A stretch of DNA of 6,537 nt, taken from NCBI GenBank assembly GCA_902765655.1, contig CACXAK010000064.1, positions 1 through 6,537 on the forward strand, given 5' to 3'. This DNA is from an uncultured bacterium (GTDB lineage Bacteria > Cyanobacteriota > Vampirovibrionia > Gastranaerophilales > Gastranaerophilaceae). Below, in pieces: positions 1 through 5,304 of this stretch (positions within the stretch are counted from its first letter, which is position 1; the number at the start of each line of letters is the position of its first letter). Position numbers and translations under genes: made by a program. Below the pieces are notes generated by a model, which ran no database searches, was not told where the DNA came from, and saw only the letters and a list, made by a program, of their open reading frames with translations.

Positions 1-285
1 TTTCAGTGTACTTTTTATAAATTCAATCGATTCGTCAATCAATAATGGTTCCTGGGGAATTTTATATTCTTCAAATTCTTCAGGATTTATCCCCATGACA
101 GTTGCGATACGTTCTAATGTTGTTGAACGGGTTGAAAACGGAATTGTTTCATCAATCAAATTGTAAACATACGAAAGTGTAACCCCTATCATTTCGGCAA
201 AATCTTTTTTGTGCAAAGAATTTTTTTCTAAAAAATCAATAACTTTTTGAGAACTTTTTCCCTTAACTGTTGTTTTATTTTTCAT
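1..285 (-). CDS. XRE-family helix-turn-helix DNA-binding protein, C-terminus outside window
   Basis: An open frame starts at an ATG at 285-283 and stays open for 95 codons to the window edge, so the C-terminus is missing. An AAGGAG ribosome binding site at 291-296, 5 nt upstream, fixes the start. After a lysine-rich N-terminus (MKNKTTVKGK), residues about 12-72 read as a Cro/C1-type helix-turn-helix: KVIDFLEKNSLHKKDFAEMIG is helices 1-2, VTLSYVYNLID is the recognition region, and TTLERIATVMGINPEEFEEY is the closing helices. The 'KKDFAEMIGV...TLERIATVMG' pattern is typical of XRE regulators. No membrane segment or catalytic domain is visible in what remains. It is divergent from pth across a 127-bp gap, so it could regulate itself or pth, but no clear operator is visible. 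Family assignment is good; the target is unknown. It could also be a chromosomal phage-type repressor or an antitoxin. Confidence 0.8.
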   Translation of the reverse strand, partial: MKNKTTVKGKSSQKVIDFLEKNSLHKKDFAEMIGVTLSYVYNLIDETIPFSTRSTTLERIATVMGINPEEFEEYKIPQEPLLIDESIEFIKSTLK

Positions 286-361
286 ATAAACTCCTTATTT
301 TTGCATTTCTTTTAATTTATTTTCAAATTATTATTTTCGAAACCTTAAACTTTCTATATCA

Positions 362-389
362 TTGTGGTAATATTTATTTAGGTTAAAAT
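362..389 (+). promoter_or_regulatory. Candidate pth promoter
   Basis: TTGTGG at 362-367 and TAAAAT at 384-389 are separated by 16 bp. The -10 matches consensus at 5 of 6 positions and the -35 at 3 of 6. Transcription would begin near 396, leaving a leader of about 17 nt before the pth ATG. An alternative pair is TTAAAC (345-350) with TAATAT (368-373) and a 17-bp spacer. The region is very AT-rich, so chance matches are likely. No convincing promoter was found for the divergent XRE gene in the same gap. Confidence 0.35.
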
Positions 390-412
390 CTTAAAAAGAA
401 AACAGGTTATAT

Positions 413-970
413 ATGAAATTAGTTGCCGGCTTAGGAAATATCGGAGAAAAATATACTTGGACAAGGCATAATGTCGGGTTTATGGTTGTTGATAAATGGG
501 CTATACAGAATGATATTACTTTTAAAGAAAATAAAAAACTTTTATGCAATTTAGTCAAATTTAAAAAGGGATCAGAAGATATAATTCTTATTAAACCGAC
601 AACTTATATGAATTTATCAGGGGATGCAATATCATCTGTTATGAGTTATTACAAAATAGCAGTTGAAGATTTGCTTGTTGTTTATGACGATTTATCAATT
701 GAACTCGGGAAAATAAGATTTCGCCCGGATGGCTCAGACGGGGGTCATAACGGGATAAAATCCATAATAAAGAGTCTTGGAACAACTAATTTTGCTCGGC
801 TTAAAGTAGGCATAGGGCCTCAGCCGCCGATTCCTGCAGAAGATTTTGTATTGCAGAATTTTTATAAATCACAGCTTGATCAGCTTAAACCGGTTCTTAA
901 AACTGCAGTTGAGGGAATTGAGTTTTATCTTGATGAAGGCATGCAAAAGACTCAGAATTTTTATAATTAA
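413..970 (+). CDS. pth: Peptidyl-tRNA hydrolase
   Basis: This cytoplasmic housekeeping enzyme hydrolyses peptidyl-tRNAs released from stalled ribosomes, freeing tRNA for reuse. The 185 residues match the usual bacterial Pth length. Family landmarks are in order: LVAGLGN at the N-terminus with Asn9, TRHNVGF with the catalytic His19, KPTTYMNLSG with Asn67, YDDL with the catalytic-site Asp92, and GSDGGHNGIKSI with His112-Asn113. These correspond to Asn10, His20, Asn68, Asp93, His113 and Asn114 of the E. coli enzyme, so the protein should be active. One oddity is GNIG where most Pth proteins have GNPG. The start is the first ATG and is preceded by a weak AGG at 404-406, 6 nt upstream. The next gene begins 90 bp downstream with its own promoter, and no terminator hairpin is seen between them. 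Confidence 0.96.
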   Translation: MKLVAGLGNIGEKYTWTRHNVGFMVVDKWAIQNDITFKENKKLLCNLVKFKKGSEDIILIKPTTYMNLSGDAISSVMSYYKIAVEDLLVVYDDLSIELGKIRFRPDGSDGGHNGIKSIIKSLGTTNFARLKVGIGPQPPIPAEDFVLQNFYKSQLDQLKPVLKTAVEGIEFYLDEGMQKTQNFYN

Positions 971-982
971 TACAAATCCCCT

Positions 983-998
983 ATTTTACAATTTTACA
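983..998 (+). repeat. Tandem 8-bp repeat at the TPR-gene promoter
   Basis: ATTTTACA occurs twice back to back, at 983-990 and 991-998. The second copy contains the TTTACA that serves as -35 of the TPR-gene promoter, so the first copy supplies a second potential -35. It may be a chance feature of an AT-rich spacer. Confidence 0.5.
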
Positions 999-1020
999 AA
1001 TATCCTTTTGATGGTATAAT
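993..1020 (+). promoter_or_regulatory. Promoter of the TPR-protein gene (extended -10)
   Basis: TTTACA at 993-998 (5 of 6 to consensus) is followed after 16 bp by a perfect TATAAT at 1015-1020. A TG at 1012-1013 makes this an extended -10 element. Predicted start of transcription is about 1027. The leader of about 34 nt carries AAAGGAG at 1045-1051, 9 nt before the ATG at 1061. This is the strongest sigma-70-type promoter in the window, so the TPR gene need not depend on read-through from pth. Confidence 0.75.
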
Positions 1021-1060
1021 CAAGGTATATATATTTTGTGATACAAAGGAGTAGAAATAA

Positions 1061-2461
1061 ATGAGTTTGCAGCTTGCCGAACAATTTGAAGCGAATGAAC
1101 AATACGAAGAAGCTTATCGTGAATATAAAAAAGATTACGAAGCAAATCCTGATAATATGGGTGTTTTGGAAAGACTCGGTCACTTGGCATTGATTCTTGA
1201 TAAGCCGGAAGAAGCTGCAGTTTATTATCATGAAATTTTAAAAAGGGATGTAACAAACCCTCTTGCTTATGAACAATTAATGACAATTTATGAAGATACT
1301 GATGCATATAAATATTACGTATACAGAGGGAATAAACATTCAATTGAAGGTAAGCTTGATTTTGCTATAGGTGATTTTAAAAAAGCACTTGCACTTTGTT
1401 CTGAAGGTGCTCAAACCGCAATGACACGTTTTACCCTTGCTAATTTATACAAGCAGGCGGGTAATCATATGAAAGCAATTGATGAATTTAATCTTTTGCT
1501 TGAAGGCTCAGATGTTCATGAAGAAATGTTTTTGCAGCTTGCTGATATGTATATGAAAGATGAAGCATATTCATCGGCTGTGGATACTCTTATGAGAGCG
1601 AAACAAAGAGGTTTTGATACCGTAAAAATTAATGAAGGTCTGGCTGCTGTTTATTTAAAAAGCGGTGACCCGCAAAAAGCTATTGAGTTTACTAATGATG
1701 AGCTTTTGCAAATTCAGTGTATGCTTGAAATCGGACATATTGATGAAGCGTACGAAAAATTAAATAATCTTTCGGATGAATTAAAGCAATCTCCAAGATA
1801 TTATACTTTAAAGGCGCAGTATTTTTATTCTTCAAAGAACTTCGAAGCTGCACTTGATTGTATAAACGAATATAACAAGCTTGTCCCGAATTCTCCGTTA
1901 ACTTATCAAATGCGTGCGCTTGTTTATGATGAAACAGGGGATGAATATAATTCTCATCTGAATTGGGGCAGATATAATATTTTGAGAAAAAATTACGATA
2001 TTGCAATTAATGAATATCTTAATGCCGTTCAGGTTAATGATGATGACATTGATTTGTTATTTGAATTAGCGGCATTGCTTGAAGACAATAAGGAAGTTGA
2101 TCACGCAAGCGAATATTATGTAAAAATAATTAAAAAAGATCCGCAAAATAAAGAAGCATTAAGAAAACTTGCTGCATACAGAGAAAGTATCGGCGATTAT
2201 CAAGGGCAGGTGACATATCTGGAAAAACTTGTTGAAGCTGATGCGAATGATTTGGATGCGTTAAAAAACCTCGGCAGGGCTTATGAAAAAACAAGAGCAA
2301 ACTCTAAAGCATTAGAGCTTTATCAACATTATATTGAAATAGTCAAAAATCCGGCCGATTACAAAATTATTAAAGAAAAAATTGAAAAATTGCAAAACGG
2401 CGGCGCAGATGAAGAATCAGAAGGTTTGCTTGATAAAATTATGAAGATTTTTGGTAAATAA
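1061..2461 (+). CDS. Tetratricopeptide-repeat (TPR) protein
   Basis: This 466-residue protein is built almost entirely of TPR helical hairpins, which normally act as protein-protein interaction scaffolds. It has no signal peptide or membrane segment, so it should be cytoplasmic. TPR-like units with the W/L-G-Y-A-F-A-P spacing can be read at about residues 1-33 (EQYEEAYREYKKDYEANPDN), 34-66, 84-112 (GKLDFAIGDFKKAL), 120-150, 154-183, 188-212, 246-279, 303-330, 333-364, 367-396 and 399-430. A lysine/glutamate helix and a GGADEESE linker follow. The protein ends in a short amphipathic stretch, GLLDKIMKIFGK (455-466), which looks like a docking or membrane-contact tail. The start has AAAGGAG 9 nt upstream. 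Its stop lies 5 bp from the stop of the convergent FlhA_C-like gene. The exact partner or function is not recognisable. TPR content is near certain; biological role is unknown. Confidence 0.93.
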   Translation: MSLQLAEQFEANEQYEEAYREYKKDYEANPDNMGVLERLGHLALILDKPEEAAVYYHEILKRDVTNPLAYEQLMTIYEDTDAYKYYVYRGNKHSIEGKLDFAIGDFKKALALCSEGAQTAMTRFTLANLYKQAGNHMKAIDEFNLLLEGSDVHEEMFLQLADMYMKDEAYSSAVDTLMRAKQRGFDTVKINEGLAAVYLKSGDPQKAIEFTNDELLQIQCMLEIGHIDEAYEKLNNLSDELKQSPRYYTLKAQYFYSSKNFEAALDCINEYNKLVPNSPLTYQMRALVYDETGDEYNSHLNWGRYNILRKNYDIAINEYLNAVQVNDDDIDLLFELAALLEDNKEVDHASEYYVKIIKKDPQNKEALRKLAAYRESIGDYQGQVTYLEKLVEADANDLDALKNLGRAYEKTRANSKALELYQHYIEIVKNPADYKIIKEKIEKLQNGGADEESEGLLDKIMKIFGK

Positions 2462-2466
2462 ATCTT

Positions 2467-3945
2467 TTAAACTTCACCTATAATTTCTATTTTATATATT
2501 GCTCCGATTTCTTCATGAGCAAGAATTACAATGTTATTCATATATAAACTCAGCAAAGTGAATAATATTTGTCTGTACTCAATAGGAACGATAATTTTTG
2601 GGACATCAACATTCAGTTTTTTTGCTTTTCTTTTGATTCTATTTGCTATTTTTTCTGCAAAATCGGCATCAATTTTTATAATTGACGGATCAGAATCATC
2701 ACACCCCAAAGCAAGCTCTGAATATGTTTTTTCTGATAATTCAAAGGCGCTGATTGTGACTCCGTCTTCATTTGTATACTTTGAACAAATTTGGCGTGAT
2801 AAAGCCAAACGGATTTTGTTTATTATATCAACTTTAGAACCGTCATCTGCAAAATCATTTATCTTTTCAAAAATATAAGTTATATTTTTGATTGAAACGT
2901 ATTCTTTGATTAAACTTACCATAATATATTTAATATCCGCATAATTCAGCAAATCAGGAATAATATTTTCTATTAAATACGGATTTTCTTTTTCTACAAC
3001 ATCAAGATATTTTTCGATGTCTTCATAATCAAGCAGATCCTCGACATGTTTTATTGCTACATATTCAAGTGCCTTGGCTATGTATTGAGAAGATGTTAAA
3101 CTGCACTGCCAAAAATCCTTTGCTTTTTCCTGTTCTACCCAAATGATTTTTTTACCTGTAATTTCATCTTCAGCCGTAACGGAATTCTTAATTTTATGTT
3201 CCGTATGAAGTTCATCAGCATAAAACATCAAATGTTCAGGATAAACGACAGCTCTGAAAACTTCTATCCCTCTTATTCTGATGCTGAATTCGCATGGATT
3301 CAGATTCTCGTCATCTTTAAATACCACTTTTGGAATTACATATCCCAAATTTTCAGTTAAATCGAGCCGTGATTTAACTGTTTCCGCAACAAGAAGCTCC
3401 GAACCGAAATCGTCACGCTCTGAATCAACAAAACCCAAAAGTTCTTCACTTAAATATATTGCCAATTTTTCTTCATGAAGCTTTGAATACATCAAATCAG
3501 GAGAGGTTGCTTTGTTGAGTTCTCCTTTCAAATCGTCTAATGCCTTTAAGCCGGAAGAAATTTTATCATTTAATTTCTTTCTTGAAACAGGAGCTTCACC
3601 GTCTAATTGTGCTTTTACCTGATTTATTTCTTCTCGTTTTTGTTTAATTTTTCTTTGAATATCAAGACATTTTTCATACTCGGTCATCTTTGGCGATAAC
3701 ATTTTTTCCATTTGGCTTTTGAAATCGGAAATGCTGATTATGTCACCTGTGGAATCCGCAGATTTTGCCTCACGCATGAAAATACAATTCAGCATTGTGT
3801 TTTCATCTTCATCCCCGCCAACTTCAGTCATACTGTATAATTCCCAACCTTTCATTGACATTTCATTGAGAAGATTTTGTAATTCCTGAGCATTTTCTGC
3901 AGGGCATGTTTTTATAACATATTCCATTCTGTTTTTTCCGAGCAT
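2467..3945 (-). CDS. Soluble FlhA/SctV C-terminal-domain-like protein with N-terminal DUF4177-like domain
   Basis: This is a 492-residue protein with three parts. Residues 7-61 resemble DUF4177: MEYVIKTCP, then LLNEMSMKGWELYSM, then a strand ending CIFMRE. Residues about 71-148 are highly charged and predicted helical or coiled-coil. Residues about 157-492 follow the cytoplasmic domain of FlhA/SctV in order: IYLSEELLGFVD, LGYVIPKVVFKDDENLNP, FSIRIRGIEVFRAVVYPEHL, KIIWVEQEKA, QYIAKALEYVAIKHVEDLL, LIENIIPDLLNY, LIKEYVSIKNITYIFEKI, IRLALSRQI, and a final VPIEYRQILFTLL with VILAHEEI. In FlhA this domain forms the ring that docks chaperone-substrate complexes. The eight membrane helices and the FHIPEP motif of true FlhA are absent, and there is no signal peptide, so the protein should be soluble. 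The start is ATG 3945 with AAAAGGA 7 nt upstream; Met7 is a possible alternative with a poorer site. It is 4 nt downstream of udp. Fold assignment is strong by pattern, but the function is not known. Confidence 0.8.
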   Translation of the reverse strand: MLGKNRMEYVIKTCPAENAQELQNLLNEMSMKGWELYSMTEVGGDEDENTMLNCIFMREAKSADSTGDIISISDFKSQMEKMLSPKMTEYEKCLDIQRKIKQKREEINQVKAQLDGEAPVSRKKLNDKISSGLKALDDLKGELNKATSPDLMYSKLHEEKLAIYLSEELLGFVDSERDDFGSELLVAETVKSRLDLTENLGYVIPKVVFKDDENLNPCEFSIRIRGIEVFRAVVYPEHLMFYADELHTEHKIKNSVTAEDEITGKKIIWVEQEKAKDFWQCSLTSSQYIAKALEYVAIKHVEDLLDYEDIEKYLDVVEKENPYLIENIIPDLLNYADIKYIMVSLIKEYVSIKNITYIFEKINDFADDGSKVDIINKIRLALSRQICSKYTNEDGVTISAFELSEKTYSELALGCDDSDPSIIKIDADFAEKIANRIKRKAKKLNVDVPKIIVPIEYRQILFTLLSLYMNNIVILAHEEIGAIYKIEIIGEV

Positions 3946-3949
3946 AATT

Positions 3950-4708
3950 TTATCCTTTTAATATTTTAATTGCTTCAATAGCCGTTTTTATGGCTTTTTC
4001 AGTGTCATGAACAATAGGATTTTCCAATCCGAGTTTTTCCCGTTCCTGATTAGCGACAACCAAAAATACCGAACCGATCTTTACTTTTAAATAACTTGCA
4101 ACAACGAATAATGCCGCTGATTCCATTTCGGAAGCAAGACATCCCAAGCGTTTCCATGCTTCCCATTTATTCAGCAGTTCGGATGATACAGGCATAGCTT
4201 CAGGCGAATGTTGTCCGTAAAAAGAATCCTTGCATTGAACTATCCCTATATGATAGTTATAACCGAGATTTTTTGCCGCTTGGGCAAGAGCATTTACAAC
4301 ATCAATATTTGCAACGGCAGGGAATTCAACAGGGGCATATTCTTTACTTGTCCCTTCGGCACGAATTGCGCCTGTTGCGATTACAACATCTCCGCCTTTT
4401 ACATCTGTATCCATTCCGCCGCATGTACCGACACGAATGAATGTTTTTGCCCCCACTTTTACAAGTTCTTCCAAAGCAATTGCTGCTGATGGCCCGCCAA
4501 TACCGGTTGAAGTTACACTTACCTTTGTCCCGTCAATATAACCGGTATAAGTTACGTATTCACGTTGGTCGGCTACTTTTACAGGATTGTCAAAAAAAGC
4601 AGCTATTTTTTCACAACGCTTTGGATCTCCTGGAAGAATCACAAATTCTCCAACGTCACCTTTCTTTAAACCAATATGATATTGTCTGCCATCATCAGTA
4701 TAATTCAT
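3950..4708 (-). CDS. udp: Uridine phosphorylase
   Basis: This cytoplasmic enzyme converts uridine plus phosphate to uracil and ribose-1-phosphate, for pyrimidine salvage and use of nucleoside ribose. The 252 residues compare with 253 in E. coli Udp. Visible NP-1 family landmarks are the phosphate-binding VILPGDPKR (Gly27, Asp28, Arg31), Arg49 in DQREYVTYT, STGIGGPSAAIALEEL (67-82), FIRVGTCGG with Arg92, KDSFYGQ (160-166), and SEMESAALF (193-201), which contacts the ribose. The Arg168 that recognises uracil in E. coli Udp appears to be Ser or missing in the GQHSPE segment, so exact nucleoside preference is uncertain; this form resembles clostridial uridine phosphorylases as I recall them. The start at 4708 is chosen because AAGGGG (4715-4720) lies 6 nt upstream; a longer frame from a GTG at 4777 would run through the inverted repeat and adds residues foreign to the family. 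Confidence 0.92.
   Translation of the reverse strand: MNYTDDGRQYHIGLKKGDVGEFVILPGDPKRCEKIAAFFDNPVKVADQREYVTYTGYIDGTKVSVTSTGIGGPSAAIALEELVKVGAKTFIRVGTCGGMDTDVKGGDVVIATGAIRAEGTSKEYAPVEFPAVANIDVVNALAQAAKNLGYNYHIGIVQCKDSFYGQHSPEAMPVSSELLNKWEAWKRLGCLASEMESAALFVVASYLKVKIGSVFLVVANQEREKLGLENPIVHDTEKAIKTAIEAIKILKG
3953..3959 (-). promoter_or_regulatory. Ribosome binding site of the FlhA_C-like gene inside the end of udp
   Basis: On the minus strand AAAAGGA covers the last sense codons of udp, just before its TAA stop, and sits 7 nt from the ATG at 3945. It supports the first Met as start and implies that ribosomes ending udp can feed translation of the next gene. Confidence 0.75.
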
Positions 4709-4714
4709 TTGTTG

Positions 4715-4720
4715 CCCCTT
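4715..4720 (-). promoter_or_regulatory. Ribosome binding site that decides the udp start
   Basis: AAGGGG on the minus strand, 6 nt before the ATG at 4708-4706. No comparable site precedes the upstream in-frame GTG at 4777, so translation should start at MNYTDDGRQY. Confidence 0.7.
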
Positions 4721-4736
4721 GTTTATAAATGTGAAA

Positions 4737-4778
4737 AGTGAATTGACCGCTGAATATCTCCCGTACGAACAATTCACT
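4737..4778 (-). repeat. Perfect 9-bp inverted repeat in the udp leader
   Basis: AGTGAATTG at 4737-4745 and CAATTCACT at 4770-4778 are exact reverse complements, separated by 24 nt. In the udp transcript they would form a stem-loop starting within a nucleotide or two of the predicted 5' end. As DNA they are two half-sites about 33 bp centre to centre, close to three helical turns, which would also suit a repressor. The stem is AT-rich and followed only by a UUUU run, so a terminator for ompH is possible but would be weak. The role is not determined. Confidence 0.6.
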
Positions 4779-4785
4779 AATCAAT

Positions 4786-4813
4786 ATTATCAACGATTTC
4801 ATTATTATTTCAA
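4786..4813 (-). promoter_or_regulatory. Candidate udp promoter overlapping the ompH stop
   Basis: Reading the minus strand, TTGAAA (4813-4808) is followed after 16 bp by GATAAT (4791-4786). Both hexamers match consensus at 5 of 6. The -35 is formed by the last two sense codons of ompH. Transcription would start near 4779, giving a leader of about 70 nt before udp that begins with the inverted repeat. The geometry is the same as the ompH promoter, TTGAAA-N16-TATAAT. Confidence 0.6.
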
Positions 4814-5248
4814 TTTAGAAATAACCTGATCTGTTACATCAACGCCGCCAACGAATACAACCTGATCAGAAAGAATTGCATCCAAATGTTGTGCTACCAT
4901 TACAGCTTTTGCTGCTGTTTGGATCTGAGAAAGAATTTGAGCTTCTTTGTCTCTTTGCAATTTCATGAGAGCTTCTTGTTTTGATTTCAGAGTATTAGCT
5001 GCCTGAGTTTCAAAATTTTGTTTTTGTAATGGTGTTGATAAATTTTTATATTGTTTTTCTTGTTCAAGCATATATTGCTGGATTTCAAGAGTTTTAGCAT
5101 CAATTTCTTTTACTGCAGATTGTGCCGCAGGATAACTTTCCAAAACTCTCTGGTAATCAATATAACCGACTTCTGCGTTAGCTGCATTAATCCCTGATAA
5201 TGCAATTCCTGTAGTCATTAATAATGCTAATAATTTTAAATTCTTCAT
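4805..5248 (-). CDS. ompH: OmpH/Skp-family periplasmic outer-membrane chaperone
   Basis: Skp/OmpH proteins hold unfolded outer-membrane proteins in the periplasm and pass them to the BAM complex. The 147 residues start with a clear Sec signal peptide: MKNLK, then a hydrophobic core, then an A-N-A cleavage site after residue 25, leaving a mature N-terminus EVGYIDYQRVLES. That opening (VGYIDYQRVL) is the family hallmark and precedes a long charged helical region (about 40-115), which in Skp forms the coiled-coil tentacles. The C-terminal VVFVGGVDVTDQVISKLK is the returning strand and helix. The start at 5248 is chosen for a perfect AGGAGG 5 nt upstream and because the signal peptide begins there; the in-frame ATG at 5272 would lie almost on the -10 element. 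It follows bamA by 56 bp, the common bamA-ompH order. There is no cysteine lipobox. Confidence 0.9.
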   Translation of the reverse strand: MKNLKLLALLMTTGIALSGINAANAEVGYIDYQRVLESYPAAQSAVKEIDAKTLEIQQYMLEQEKQYKNLSTPLQKQNFETQAANTLKSKQEALMKLQRDKEAQILSQIQTAAKAVMVAQHLDAILSDQVVFVGGVDVTDQVISKLK

Positions 5249-5252
5249 ACAA

Positions 5253-5258
5253 CCTCCT
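5253..5258 (-). promoter_or_regulatory. Ribosome binding site that decides the ompH start
   Basis: A perfect AGGAGG on the minus strand, 4 to 5 nt before the ATG at 5248-5246. It rules in favour of this start over the ATG 24 nt upstream at 5272. Confidence 0.85.
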
Positions 5259-5273
5259 GTAATATATTTCATT

Positions 5274-5301
5274 ATTATAGTATTTTTTCTTTATTTTTCA
5301 A
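5274..5301 (-). promoter_or_regulatory. ompH promoter in the bamA-ompH gap
   Basis: Reading the minus strand, TTGAAA (5301-5296, 5 of 6) is followed after 16 bp by a perfect TATAAT (5279-5274). The start of transcription would be near 5267, giving a short leader of about 19 nt that carries AGGAGG. ompH, and perhaps genes after it, can therefore be expressed without bamA. No terminator hairpin is visible between bamA and this promoter, so read-through from bamA is also likely. Confidence 0.7.
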
Positions 5302-5304
5302 GTA

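Noticed and set aside
1020..2006. Minus-strand open frames of 81-107 codons inside the TPR gene
   Set aside because: They lie antisense to a clearly coding TPR frame, show no family resemblance and have no convincing start sites.
2467..3945. Full-length flagellar or type III export gate protein FlhA/SctV
   Set aside because: No hydrophobic membrane segments and no FHIPEP motif are present in the N-terminal third; only the cytoplasmic domain is recognisable.
2531..4728. Plus-strand open frames opposite the FlhA_C-like gene and udp
   Set aside because: Their composition (serine/phenylalanine- or cysteine-rich) is that of antisense shadows, and the minus-strand frames carry recognisable domains.
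4709..4777. 23-residue N-terminal extension of udp from a GTG at 4777
   Set aside because: It has no ribosome binding site, its residues do not match the family N-terminus, and it runs through the inverted repeat. The ATG at 4708 has AAGGGG at good spacing and gives the family's usual length.
4737..4778. Inverted repeat as a strong Rho-independent terminator of ompH
   Set aside because: The stem is only 9 bp with 3 G/C pairs, the loop is 24 nt and the U-run is short. A leader structure or operator fits the nearby promoter better, though weak termination is not excluded.
4776..4804. TTGATAA/TTGATTA near-repeat after ompH as a regulatory repeat
   Set aside because: It is short, imperfect and AT-rich, and overlaps the proposed udp -10 element; chance is the simpler explanation.
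5249..5272. Upstream ATG for ompH at 5272
   Set aside because: It lies directly beside the -10 element at 5274-5279 and upstream of the expected transcription start. The ATG at 5248 has a perfect AGGAGG and begins a proper signal peptide.
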